22,312 nt of DNA from Patescibacteria group bacterium UBA5738 (GCA_002419295.1 DIFW01000032.1:1-22312); one strand, 5' to 3'. Shown: positions 6,997 through 13,482, numbered from the stretch's first letter. The notes: generated by a model not told the origin, from the letters alone. Translations and numbers: made by a program.

Positions 6997-7890
6997 TTAA
7001 TTCAAATCTGAAGCGGCGCATTCTTCAAAAATCTTGGGCGGATTGCGGCGCAAGAAATTGCCTTCATGGGAAGCGGTATAATATTCGCCGCTTTCCAATT
7101 TCGCGTAATAGCAAAAGAAGCGGGGATAGGGCGCGTTGTTTAAACCGCAATAAACATAATCTTTGCCGCAAATTCCGGCAGAGGCCCCCGAAGGATCTTG
7201 CGGCGTCGGCGACAAATCGCCGATTTGGACCGGATAACCGCGGACTTTGCCGCCGCAATCGCCGCCGGACAAGCCGCAAGTATAATATTTCCCGTTTGCC
7301 ATAAACCACGCCCTCTGCACTTCCGCCAATTTTTGCATATCGGCTTTTCGCTGTTCATCTTTAGTTTGCTCGCCGGCATCAAGCACCGCAACAGTTGTTG
7401 TTGCCGCTTCTTCTGCGGGTAGAATATCTTCAACGGCGCTTTCGCTTATAATTCCATCGTCCGGTAAAACCGCCTGATTTCCCTCGTTGGAATTTGTTTC
7501 CGGCGAAACCGAAGGCGTCATTTCATTGCTAAAAAGCGAATCCGCCTCATCAACCGCCGAAGAGCCGAAAGAATCGGAGAAATATAAATAAACCGCGATT
7601 CCAGCAAAAATCAGCGCGGCAACGCCAAAAATAATTTTAATCATCGGCAAATTTTTCTTGGAACTTTCATTTTTTTCCAGTGCCGAAAAATCATCGGTTG
7701 GCCGCGTTTCTTTCAAGGGAGCGGGAGCGGTTTGTTCGGCGGGAATGACATTCCCCGACTGCGCCGCCGCTAAAGCGTCTTTGACCAAGCCGCTCTCCCA
7801 GCCGGCGTCGCACAGCGCTTTTTGGACGGCTTCGGGGCTTACTCCCCGTTTTAATTCTTGCTCGACATAAGCCAATAATTGTTGATCCAT
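6997..7890 (-). CDS. Pilin-like (type II secretion G-type) membrane protein with N-terminal helical domain
   Basis: A 297-residue protein. Residues 3-42 form a small UBA-like helical domain (LLAYVEQELKRGVSPEAVQ, AGWESGLVKDAL), followed by an acidic linker, a transmembrane helix at about 82-104 and a second disordered Ser/Glu/Thr-rich linker. Residues 177-280 resemble the C-terminal part of type II secretion pseudopilins: a helix with RKADMQKLAEVQ, NGKYYTCG, the P-x-DP turn (PQDPSG, 230-235), DYVYC and a final YAKLESGEYYTAS strand pair. Eight or so Cys in this part suggest disulfides outside the cell. The class III pilin prepeptide is absent, so it is not a processed pilin. Function is unknown; attachment or envelope roles are guesses. 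Confidence 0.85.
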   Translation of the reverse strand: MDQQLLAYVEQELKRGVSPEAVQKALCDAGWESGLVKDALAAAQSGNVIPAEQTAPAPLKETRPTDDFSALEKNESSKKNLPMIKIIFGVAALIFAGIAVYLYFSDSFGSSAVDEADSLFSNEMTPSVSPETNSNEGNQAVLPDDGIISESAVEDILPAEEAATTTVAVLDAGEQTKDEQRKADMQKLAEVQRAWFMANGKYYTCGLSGGDCGGKVRGYPVQIGDLSPTPQDPSGASAGICGKDYVYCGLNNAPYPRFFCYYAKLESGEYYTASHEGNFLRRNPPKIFEECAASDLN

Positions 7891-7918
7891 TTTTAAATTG
7901 ATTATTAATTATGTTTTA

Positions 7919-7948
7919 ATTATAGCATCAACCATAATTTGAAGTAAA
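7919..7948 (-). promoter_or_regulatory. Promoter of the pilin-like gene
   Basis: Minus strand TTTACT (7943-7948), 18-nt spacer, TATAAT (7919-7924). It gives an AT-only leader of about 20 nt without a Shine-Dalgarno sequence. Confidence 0.55.
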
Positions 7949-7989
7949 CCCTCGAAATCGCAATGATAATTTTGCATTTTTTGTAAATC

Positions 7990-8442
7990 TCAATCTATCC
8001 CGACAATTTCATATTTGATTTTGCCGCCGGGAGTTTCCAGAATTATTTTACCGCCGATTTTCTTGCCGAACACCGCTTCCCCCAACGGCGATTTATAGGA
8101 AATTTTTCCCGAAAAAACATCCGCTTCGTCGTGCCCCACAATTTGGTATTTTTCGCGAGAATCGCCGCAAGCCAAAACCACCGTTGATCCGATGCACACC
8201 TCATCGCCCGTTCCTTTTTCGGCAACGCAAGCATTGGCGATTGTTGATTTCAATTCGGCAATCCGTCCTTCCAAAAATCCCTGCTGTTCTTTGGCCTGGT
8301 GATATGCCGCGTTTTCCCGCAGATCGCCGAAAGAAATGGCATATTTTAATTTTTCGGACAGCTCTTTTCTCTCCGTATTCTCCAAACGATTCAGCTCCTT
8401 TTTCAATTTTTCCAGCCCCTCGGCCGTCAAATAATTTTCCAT
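7990..8442 (-). CDS. greA: Transcription elongation factor GreA
   Basis: A 150-residue GreA, slightly short of the usual 155-160. The N-terminal coiled coil (about 8-72) carries the tip motif FGDLRENAAYHQAKEQQ, with the acidic residues D40 and E43 that position Mg2+ for RNA cleavage in backtracked polymerase. The C-terminal FKBP-like domain has the usual IGSTVVL, DEADVFSGKISYKSPLGEAVFGKKIGG and final KYEIVGI. It acts on stalled RNA polymerase. TATAAT lies only 8 nt before the ATG, so the mRNA is probably leaderless. It lies downstream of the DGR on the same strand. Confidence 0.97.
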   Translation of the reverse strand: MENYLTAEGLEKLKKELNRLENTERKELSEKLKYAISFGDLRENAAYHQAKEQQGFLEGRIAELKSTIANACVAEKGTGDEVCIGSTVVLACGDSREKYQIVGHDEADVFSGKISYKSPLGEAVFGKKIGGKIILETPGGKIKYEIVGID

Positions 8443-8450
8443 ATCGTCAT

Positions 8451-8456
8451 ATTATA
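8451..8456 (-). promoter_or_regulatory. -10 box of a probably leaderless greA transcript
   Basis: A perfect TATAAT 8 nt upstream of the greA ATG. No good -35 box at 16-18 nt is visible. A start 6-8 nt after the box would fall on or next to the A of the ATG. Confidence 0.5.
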
Positions 8457-8495
8457 ACTTTTGCGAATTTTGTAAACTGATCATCCCGCTCCCGA

Positions 8496-8599
8496 CCGTC
8501 CCGTCGCCAATGTTGCCCGAAGTTATGGCATGTCCCATTGGGGACATAGGGACAATGGGACTGCTGTCAAAAGGCAAGGCAACTTTGGCAGCGGGACGG
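8496..8599. other. Long nested inverted repeat between the RT gene and greA
   Basis: The outer arms pair CCGTCCCG, GCCAA and GTTGCC (8496-8517) with GGCAAC, TTGGC and CGGGACGG (8578-8599), 19 pairs broken by small mismatches. An inner hairpin pairs GTCCCATTG (8532-8540) with CAATGGGAC (8553-8561) around 12 nt. It begins about 15 nt after the RT stop codon and has no T run, so it is not a standard terminator. It could cap the TR-RT transcript or be a repeat relic. Confidence 0.5.
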
Positions 8600-8613
8600 C
8601 CAAAAGGGCGGTT

Positions 8614-9627
8614 TCAATTTCGGCGCTGGGACGGTTGGTTTTCAATTTCTTGCCGCAATTTCCAACCATTGCCATAACCAACAAGCCCGATATATGACTG
8701 AATTGTTTCAAATTTACCATTTTTTATTCTGATATTTTCAAACATTCTCTTTTTGGTCGTTGTCCTTAAAACCCGATGATCCGGAAAATGAACCCAACCG
8801 AGAAAATCAATACCCGAAAAGACGGTCCGTATAAAAACCTTATCTGGATGCATAGATAACTTCAATTTTTGCCCTAAAAATTCTCGCATCAACGGTAAAA
8901 TGTTTTCAACATATGCTCGGTTCCCCGAAAGAACGGCAAAATCATCGGCATAACGAAGATAAAACTCCGCTTTGAGGCGGTGCTTCGCAAACTGGTCAAA
9001 TTCATTCATGTAAATGTTGGATAAAAGTTGGGATGTCAAATTACCCAAAGGAAGACCTTTGCCTTTGGTGCTTGAATAAAAACTTCCAACAATGGCCGAA
9101 ACAAGCCAAAGGATATTCTTGTCTGGAATATATTGCGCCATTATGCCTAACAAGATTGTCTGATCGATGCTTGCAAAAAATTTTCTTATATCGCATTTAA
9201 GCACCCAAACCGTTTTGGTGTTATTTTTGGAAACAACATTGATAAATTTATTAAACCTACGAAGAGCTCGATGCGTCCCCTTGCCCATCTGGCAGGAATT
9301 TGAATCAGCAATAAAAGTTTTAGCAAAAAACGGCGCCAGTTTCCGGTACAGCGCATGATGCAACAGCCGATCCCGAACGCTTGCCGTGTGAATAACGCGC
9401 GGCTTCGGATCGGATATCTTAAAGATTCGATATACAAAATGGGCGTATGTTTTCGCCGCAAGCGCGCGGTGAAGCGAAATAATATTTGCCATGAGATTTC
9501 GCTCAAAACCCTGAACATCCGCGCGCGATCGTTTTCCTTTTGCAAATTCCGTCCACGCTTCAAGCAAATTTTCGAGCGAAATGATATGATTATATGTATG
9601 TTGATATTGAATTCTGGACATATCCAT
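8614..9627 (-). CDS. Diversity-generating retroelement reverse transcriptase
   Basis: A 337-residue RT. The catalytic Asp of motif A is D146 in CDIRKFFASID, motif 4 is LGNLTSQ (194-200), and the catalytic YADD is at 226-229, followed by FLGW (275-278). The LGxxxSQ form, instead of the QGxxxSP of group II introns, is the hallmark of DGR enzymes, which copy TR RNA with errors opposite adenine. No maturase X, HNH or protease domain is attached. N-terminal IISLENLLEAW and KGKRSRADVQ fit DGR relatives, so the gene is complete. Two ATGs (9627, 9621) are possible. Its first codons overlap avd head to head, and it probably depends on the transcript that begins upstream of the TR. Confidence 0.97.
   Translation of the reverse strand: MDMSRIQYQHTYNHIISLENLLEAWTEFAKGKRSRADVQGFERNLMANIISLHRALAAKTYAHFVYRIFKISDPKPRVIHTASVRDRLLHHALYRKLAPFFAKTFIADSNSCQMGKGTHRALRRFNKFINVVSKNNTKTVWVLKCDIRKFFASIDQTILLGIMAQYIPDKNILWLVSAIVGSFYSSTKGKGLPLGNLTSQLLSNIYMNEFDQFAKHRLKAEFYLRYADDFAVLSGNRAYVENILPLMREFLGQKLKLSMHPDKVFIRTVFSGIDFLGWVHFPDHRVLRTTTKKRMFENIRIKNGKFETIQSYIGLVGYGNGWKLRQEIENQPSQRRN
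9585..9590 (+). promoter_or_regulatory. Candidate extended -10 promoter of avd, inside the RT gene
   Basis: TG-A-TATGAT is an extended -10 box lying 7 nt before the avd ATG and within codons 13-15 of the RT gene on the other strand. The -35 region is poor. The spacing predicts a leaderless avd mRNA. Confidence 0.35.
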
Positions 9628-10011
9628 GAAGTACCGCCGCCGCGAATTTTACCGGTTTTGGGCAAGGTGAAAGAATCGTATCTTTTATGGTACAAATTTT
9701 ATCAGGAATTACCCAAAACACATCGCTACTCTCTGGGCCAGCGCATTGATACATTGTTTATTGAAGTAATAGAAGCAATCGCGGCCGCCAGTTTTCTTTC
9801 GCGAGAAGAAAAGCATCCATATGTCCGACTGGCAATCAAAAAAATGGATACACTTCGCGTACTTCTTATGATTCTCTGGGAAACCAAATCGCTTGATAAC
9901 AAAAAATACATCGCGCTTTCCGTGAAGCTTGACGAAGCCGGCAGGATGCTTGGCGGCTGGAACGGACAGCTATCAAAACAAAACTCTCCCGTGAAAACGG
10001 AGGAGAAATGA
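9598..10011 (+). CDS. avd: Avd-like four-helix bundle DGR accessory protein
   Basis: A 137-residue protein counted from ATG 9598; ATG 9586 is also in frame. Helices can be followed as LPVLGKVKESYLLWYKFY, HRYSLGQRIDTLFIEVIEAI, HPYVRLAIKKMDTLRVLLMI and KKYIALSVKLDEAGRMLGGW. LGQRI in helix 2 and the closing EAGRMLGGW are typical of Avd/four-helix (23S intervening-protein-like) family members found in DGRs. Avd forms a positively charged pentameric barrel that binds the RT and TR RNA and is needed for mutagenic cDNA synthesis. The gene is on the strand opposite to RT, TR and target, overlaps the RT start by 24-30 nt, and stops 6 nt before the TR. Any transcript from TR to RT is antisense to it. 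Confidence 0.88.
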   Translation: MLILNSGHIHEVPPPRILPVLGKVKESYLLWYKFYQELPKTHRYSLGQRIDTLFIEVIEAIAAASFLSREEKHPYVRLAIKKMDTLRVLLMILWETKSLDNKKYIALSVKLDEAGRMLGGWNGQLSKQNSPVKTEEK

Positions 10012-10017
10012 AGAGAG

Positions 10018-10146
10018 TTGCGAAACGGCGAACGCGAACCCGTTGTCGCGATTCCACCGGTTGCCGGGCTTGTCCCAATACGCGTTCAGCCGGACGCCAT
10101 CGTCATTGCGGTTCGCGCCAAGGAGGTTCGGATCGCCATCGGAATT
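10018..10146 (-). repeat. DGR template repeat (TR)
   Basis: A 129-nt near-copy of the VR at 10480-10608 without gaps. Fifteen positions differ (10043, 10044, 10046, 10053, 10062, 10085, 10086, 10100, 10103, 10107, 10113, 10127, 10128, 10139, 10146), and at every one the TR has A on the minus (coding) strand. The TR holds 27 such adenines. Read in the target frame it encodes eight Asn codons (AAC or AAT), the usual substrate for A-directed mutagenesis. The match stops at once on the 3' side (10017 against 10479). Confidence 0.97.
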
Positions 10147-10363
10147 GCGCGAAATATCGCCTATGCCACCACCCCTTGAATACTCTTGGGATTGAATCGA
10201 ATCCGGCATCGCAATGCCTTAATATCTCGCGCCAAGTATCTTCTTTTTTGAAGTTTCTGCATGCACCGCCCTATCCGCAGCCGTAACCGCGAATATTCCC
10301 GACGCATGGATACTGGGTTCGGCGGCGAGAAGCCTTAACCGCTCGCACATTCACCTACTGCCA
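10018..10363 (-). ncRNA. Predicted TR RNA (template transcript, 5' part)
   Basis: From the predicted start near 10363 the minus-strand transcript runs through a non-coding flank of about 215 nt, then the TR, then antisense avd and RT. The flank contains a perfect hairpin GGCAT-CGCA-ATGCC (10205-10218) and GGATT-GAATCG-AATCC just beside it. No protein function is assigned. DGR RTs need TR flanking RNA for priming and binding. The 3' end is not visible. Confidence 0.45.
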
Positions 10364-10369
10364 AAATTG

Positions 10370-10375
10370 AGTATA
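10370..10375 (-). promoter_or_regulatory. Extended -10 promoter for the TR/RT transcript
   Basis: Minus strand TG-A-TATACT, an extended -10 with the same TGATAT core as the box before avd. TTGGGA lies 19 nt further upstream as a weak -35. It is between the target stop codon and the TR, where a TR promoter is expected. Confidence 0.45.
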
Positions 10376-10413
10376 TCATTATTTTATTAAAAAATCCCAA
10401 TTCCGACAGATCG

Positions 10414-10469
10414 AAAAAGGGATAAGGACTAAGGGTCAAAAAACCAAAGTTCAAAGACCATAAGTCCCA
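10414..10469. repeat. Degenerate 7-nt periodic repeat and imperfect inverted repeat after VR
   Basis: Read in steps of seven on the plus strand: AAAAAGG, GATAAGG, ACTAAGG, GTCAAAA, AACCAAA, GTTCAAA, GACCATA, AGTCCCA. Inside it GGACT-aag-GGTC pairs with GACC-ata-AGTCC around 18 nt. It begins 5 nt past the target stop codon, the place where the Bordetella phage DGR has a hairpin that aids homing. Confidence 0.4.
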
Positions 10470-10473
10470 AAAT

Positions 10474-11094
10474 CTAAACTTGCGAAACGGCGAACGCGAA
10501 CCCGCGGCCGCGATGCCACCGGTGGCCGGGCTTGTCCCAATACGCGCACAGCCGGACGCCACCGCCATCGCGGTCCGCGCCAAGGAGGAACGGATCGCCA
10601 ACGGAATCTTTGATGGGCTCGTGCATTACCACGATCCACCAAAGCCCCATGGCCTCGATCTCCTCATCCGTGAACATCTCACAAATCAGGCACACAACCT
10701 CGGCATTCGGCTTCCCAAATTTGCGCTTATCGCCCTCGGCGCGGATATTCTTGGTAATCCGCTCGTCATCCTCAAAGCGTTCTCCCTTAAGGACGGCGAC
10801 CTCGGTCGTCACGCCGCTGGTCGGTTTGAAAGCCGATGAAAGAAGTACGCTTTTGGCGTAGCTTCCGACACGAAATTCTTTACTCTCAAGGCGTTCAATC
10901 CACTGTGCCCCGGTCGTGCCATCAGAAGTGACGGTGAAATAAATCACGCCGCCCTCCTCCCGCCAATTTCGAGAGGCAGAAACTGTTATCTCGCCGCGAA
11001 GGAAGGCCAAAGCCTTGTCGTGGCCGCCAAGCATTTTCACTATTGCGTTCAACTGGCCGGCGGTAAGGCCGGCGGATGCGAATTCTTGACTCAT
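10474..11094 (-). CDS. DGR target (variable) protein
   Basis: A 206-residue soluble protein with no signal or membrane segment. The N-terminus (residues 9-40, GLTAGQLNAIVKMLGG, RGEITVSA) is a short helical module. The middle (about 52-160, FTVTSDGTTGAQWIERLE, RVGSYAKSVLLSSAFKPTSG, EVAVLKGERFEDDERITKNI, LWWIVVMHEPI) is conserved-looking but without a named function. The C-terminus is a C-type-lectin-like variable domain ending GFAFAVSQV. VR residues 163, 165, 169, 174, 176, 177, 178, 183, 191, 194, 196 and 197 differ from the TR-encoded sequence. AGGGGAG sits 6 nt before the ATG, one of the best ribosome sites in the window. Being cytoplasmic, it likely varies binding to an intracellular ligand, which is inference. 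Confidence 0.95.
   Translation of the reverse strand: MSQEFASAGLTAGQLNAIVKMLGGHDKALAFLRGEITVSASRNWREEGGVIYFTVTSDGTTGAQWIERLESKEFRVGSYAKSVLLSSAFKPTSGVTTEVAVLKGERFEDDERITKNIRAEGDKRKFGKPNAEVVCLICEMFTDEEIEAMGLWWIVVMHEPIKDSVGDPFLLGADRDGGGVRLCAYWDKPGHRWHRGRGFAFAVSQV
10480..10504 (-). promoter_or_regulatory. Probable initiation of mutagenic homing (IMH) segment
   Basis: The 3' 25 nt of VR on the coding strand, identical in the TR (10018-10042). It has 16 G/C and no adenine until its last two bases, so it cannot diversify. This matches the position and composition of IMH sites, where TR-primed cDNA integration ends. Confidence 0.5.
10480..10608 (-). repeat. DGR variable repeat (VR)
   Basis: The last 43 codons before the final Val and TAG of the target gene. 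Compared with the TR on the coding strand there are eight A-to-G, four A-to-T and three A-to-C changes and none at C, G or T. Examples are AAC to TGC (Asn to Cys 183), AAC to TTC (Phe 169) and AAC to CGC (Arg 197). Confidence 0.97.
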
Positions 11095-11236
11095 TTTTTT
11101 CTCCCCTGCCCTGACTCGGGCATTTTTCCTCTAATCCGAGGCAGAGCTATGAACCATTGCGGCCATAGCCAGGAATCCCGATCTCTATCAAGGGACTTTT
11201 GGCTATGGCCGATAGCAAGTTTATATTAAGAACAAT
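11095..11236 (-). other. Structured 5' leader of the DGR target gene
   Basis: About 140 nt between the predicted transcription start and the ATG. It holds a 12-bp perfect stem (11160-11171 with 11200-11211) extended inward by TCCC/GGGA, a CCTC/GAGG hairpin (11128-11141) and a TGCCC/GGGCA hairpin (11107-11122) whose last base touches the ribosome site AGGGGAG at 11101-11107. No riboswitch class is recognised. The arrangement could control translation of the target. Confidence 0.55.
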
Positions 11237-11242
11237 GCAATC

Positions 11243-11271
11243 ATTAAACACCTATTATTATATTTTGTCAA
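11243..11271 (-). promoter_or_regulatory. Strong sigma-70 promoter of the DGR target gene
   Basis: Minus strand perfect TTGACA (11266-11271), 17-nt spacer, TTTAAT (11243-11248). It is the best -35 box seen in the window and starts about 15 nt after the stop codon of the flavoprotein gene. Confidence 0.75.
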
Positions 11272-11285
11272 GGGTTAGACTACAT

Positions 11286-12545
11286 TTATTTAATATTCGC
11301 ACTTGCACTCGCCCCCGCCAAGCGCCCGGTTGACCAGCACTGTTGAAGATTAAAACCGCCGGTTACGCCATGGACATTGATAATCTCGCCGGCGAAAAAC
11401 AGATTGTTGATGGTTTTGGAACGCATTGTTTTATCGTCGATTCCTTCCGGCTCCACCCCGCCGGCGGTCACCATTCCGGTCTCGATTTCCAACAATCCGG
11501 ATACCGTCAGACGCAAATCCCGCATCGCCTCAACCAACCGCCGCCGCTCCTCTTTGGTGACATCGTTAACCGTCTTGGCGGGATTCGCGTTGGCAATCTG
11601 CGCGATCGCCGGCGATAATCCCGAAGGAATAAAATCCGCCAAACAATTTTTCAAAATTTTATTGGGATTGTTTTGAAAATTTTCCAGAATGTTTTTCTCC
11701 AATTCATCGCGGTTTAACGCGGGCAAGAGATTTAAAGAGATCACTACTTCGCTTTTTCCCGGCAAATCCCCGATTCCGGCGCTGATATTTAAAATCGCCG
11801 GGCCGCTCAAACCGAAATGGGTGAATAAAATCTCGCCCGCGGCCGAAATTATTTTCTTTTGGTTCCGAAAAACGGTTATACCGGCGCGTTTCAAGCTTAT
11901 TCCCGCCAAATCCTTTGCCCACGGTTCTTTGATTTTTATTGGCACCAGCGCCGGCGCCAATTTAATGATCTTATGGCCCAAGGTGTGCGCCCAGTCATAA
12001 CCGTCCCCCGTGGAACCGGTGCCCGGATATGATTTCCCGCCGGTGGCAATAATATAATTTTTCGCGCCGATAGTCTCGCCGCCGGCAATAATGATTGAAG
12101 AAATCGAATTATCTTTTTTGTTGATAGTCGCGACCTTGCGGCCGTAAATCATTTCCACCCCCAGATTTTTTAACCGGCCGACCAAAGCTTCCAAAACATC
12201 GTCGGCCTTGCCGCTTCCGGTCAAAACTCGCCGGTTGTTTTCAACCATGGTTTCCACGCCCAACTTATTAAAAAACTCAACACTGTCCTTTGGGCCGAAC
12301 TCGGAAAACGCGTGGAACAAAAACGGACCGGTTTCGCCATAATTGGCGACCAGTTTGCGCAAATCAAGCTCAAGGTTGGTCAAATTGCATCGCCCGCCGC
12401 CGGTCAACAAAAGTTTTTTGCCCGGAGTTTCGTTCTTCTCAATCAAAACCACCCTTGCCCCGATTTCGGCGGCACTGATCGCCGCCATCATCCCCGCCGG
12501 CCCCCCGCCAATCACCGCCACATCATATTGTTGTTTATTTTTCAT
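11286..12545 (-). CDS. HI0933/YhiN-family FAD-dependent oxidoreductase
   Basis: A 419-residue flavoprotein, full length. The N-terminal dinucleotide fold is VAVIGGGPAGMMAA (Gly box 13-18), with the Glu of the second strand in VVLIEKNE. Family signatures follow: GKKLLLTGGGRCNLTN, VENNRRVLTGSGKADDV, ATGGKSYPGTGSTGDGYDWA, FTHFGLSGPAILNIS and the C-terminal AGEIINVHGVTGGFNLQQCWSTG. The family binds FAD tightly; its substrate is not firmly known, and the automatic name aminoacetone oxidase is weakly supported. It lies after a terminator that ends only 17 nt before the ATG. Downstream is the DGR target promoter with no clear terminator between, so read-through into the DGR is possible. Confidence 0.92.
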   Translation of the reverse strand: MKNKQQYDVAVIGGGPAGMMAAISAAEIGARVVLIEKNETPGKKLLLTGGGRCNLTNLELDLRKLVANYGETGPFLFHAFSEFGPKDSVEFFNKLGVETMVENNRRVLTGSGKADDVLEALVGRLKNLGVEMIYGRKVATINKKDNSISSIIIAGGETIGAKNYIIATGGKSYPGTGSTGDGYDWAHTLGHKIIKLAPALVPIKIKEPWAKDLAGISLKRAGITVFRNQKKIISAAGEILFTHFGLSGPAILNISAGIGDLPGKSEVVISLNLLPALNRDELEKNILENFQNNPNKILKNCLADFIPSGLSPAIAQIANANPAKTVNDVTKEERRRLVEAMRDLRLTVSGLLEIETGMVTAGGVEPEGIDDKTMRSKTINNLFFAGEIINVHGVTGGFNLQQCWSTGRLAGASASANIK

Positions 12546-12562
12546 ATTGAAACCATACTAGC

Positions 12563-12598
12563 AAAAAACCGCCCCAAGCGAAAGCAAAGGGCGGTTTT
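12563..12598 (-). terminator. Intrinsic terminator of the SIMPL gene
   Basis: 12565-12574 and 12589-12598 are exact reverse complements (AAAACCGCCC / GGGCGGTTTT) around 14 nt, and the minus strand ends in six T. The following gene starts 17 nt later with TAGTAT in between as a possible -10 box. Confidence 0.85.
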
Positions 12599-12612
12599 CT
12601 CCGCAAAATTTC

Positions 12613-13470
12613 CTATTCAATCTCGTAAACAAGCGAAACATTTGCCGTGATCTTGTTTTCACCGGTTTGAATATCGGGCGCGGCACCGCCCATGCCTGTC
12701 GCCGAATCCATTGATTCGGCTTTGGCGTAATCCAAGCGATAAACCGGCGCGTATCCGCTGTCGCCATAGCTGGTAATGCGTATCAGCTTCACTCCCAATT
12801 GCTTGGCCAAAATTTCGGCTTTTTCTTTGGCGTCGTCAATGGCAAGTTTGCGCGCCTCATCCTGCGCCGCTTCAACATCGTCCAGCGTGAATTGCAAACT
12901 GCCGGCTTGATTGGCGCCCGCGGCCACCACTTCCTCGATGATCGTGCCGATATTATCCATATTTCTCATTTTCACCGTGAGCGTCTGGGTAACATCATAA
13001 CCGGAAAGGGTTCTTTTCCCCGAAGGATAATAATATTCTTCATCGATCGCGATTTCGGATGACGGCGACAATGTCGGCGAAGCGGCTTTCACATAATCAT
13101 AACGAGGATTGATGTTAAAATTCGTGGTTTGCAAGTCTTTTTCTTCCACGCCCAAGCTTTTGGTCACATCGGCAATTCGATTCATTTTTTCGGTGTTGTC
13201 CGCCATCGCCTCGGCCACGGTTTTTCCTTCGCTCACCACCGAAAAATTCATTACCGCCAAATCCGGATTCCGATAAATTTCGCCGACTCCCGACACTGAA
13301 ACGCTCGCTTGCCCGGTATCGCCCCGGCCGATATATTTATTGCTTTTGATCGCGTTGGCCGCCAATGCCGCGACATAAACGATCAGCGCGATTGCCAGCA
13401 CTCCGCCGACAATCCGGCAAAGACCTTGGCAATTTGAAATTCCGCAAACATTATTGCTTTGATTCTCCAT
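12613..13470 (-). CDS. SIMPL (DUF541) domain protein, membrane-anchored
   Basis: A 285-residue protein. A short N-terminus with four Cys (C9, C14, C18 and nearby) precedes a transmembrane helix at about 21-41. The rest is a SIMPL domain: ASVSVSGVGEIYRNPDLAVM opens it, followed by MNRIADVTKSLGVEEKDLQT, NINPRYDY, GYDVTQTLTVKMRNMDNIG, GANQAGSLQFTLDD and ARKLAIDDAKEKAEILAKQLG. SIMPL proteins such as the E. coli YggE homologue form oligomeric rings in the envelope and are tied to oxidative and other stress; mechanism is unclear. It has its own promoter, a 60-nt AT-rich leader without Shine-Dalgarno sequence, and its own terminator. Confidence 0.92.
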   Translation of the reverse strand: MENQSNNVCGISNCQGLCRIVGGVLAIALIVYVAALAANAIKSNKYIGRGDTGQASVSVSGVGEIYRNPDLAVMNFSVVSEGKTVAEAMADNTEKMNRIADVTKSLGVEEKDLQTTNFNINPRYDYVKAASPTLSPSSEIAIDEEYYYPSGKRTLSGYDVTQTLTVKMRNMDNIGTIIEEVVAAGANQAGSLQFTLDDVEAAQDEARKLAIDDAKEKAEILAKQLGVKLIRITSYGDSGYAPVYRLDYAKAESMDSATGMGGAAPDIQTGENKITANVSLVYEIE

Positions 13471-13482
13471 AATTTTAATTTT

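Noticed and set aside
8614..9627. Group II intron or retron reverse transcriptase
   Set aside because: Motif 4 is LGNLTSQ, there is no maturase or intron RNA structure, no msr/msd-like RNA, and a clear TR/VR pair with A-specific changes is present.
9973..10209. Minus-strand frame covering the TR (product contains GANRNDDGVRLNAYWDKPG)
   Set aside because: The frame is open because the TR copies target coding sequence. It has no own start signals and its flanks do not look coding, so the TR is treated as a non-coding template.
10270..10360. tRNA-like stretch (GAGCGGTTAAGGC on the minus strand)
   Set aside because: It resembles a D arm of a serine tRNA, but no matching acceptor stem, anticodon arm or T arm at correct spacing can be drawn.
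10414..10469. CRISPR-like repeats
   Set aside because: Units are 7 nt, degenerate and without spacers. No Cas gene is present.
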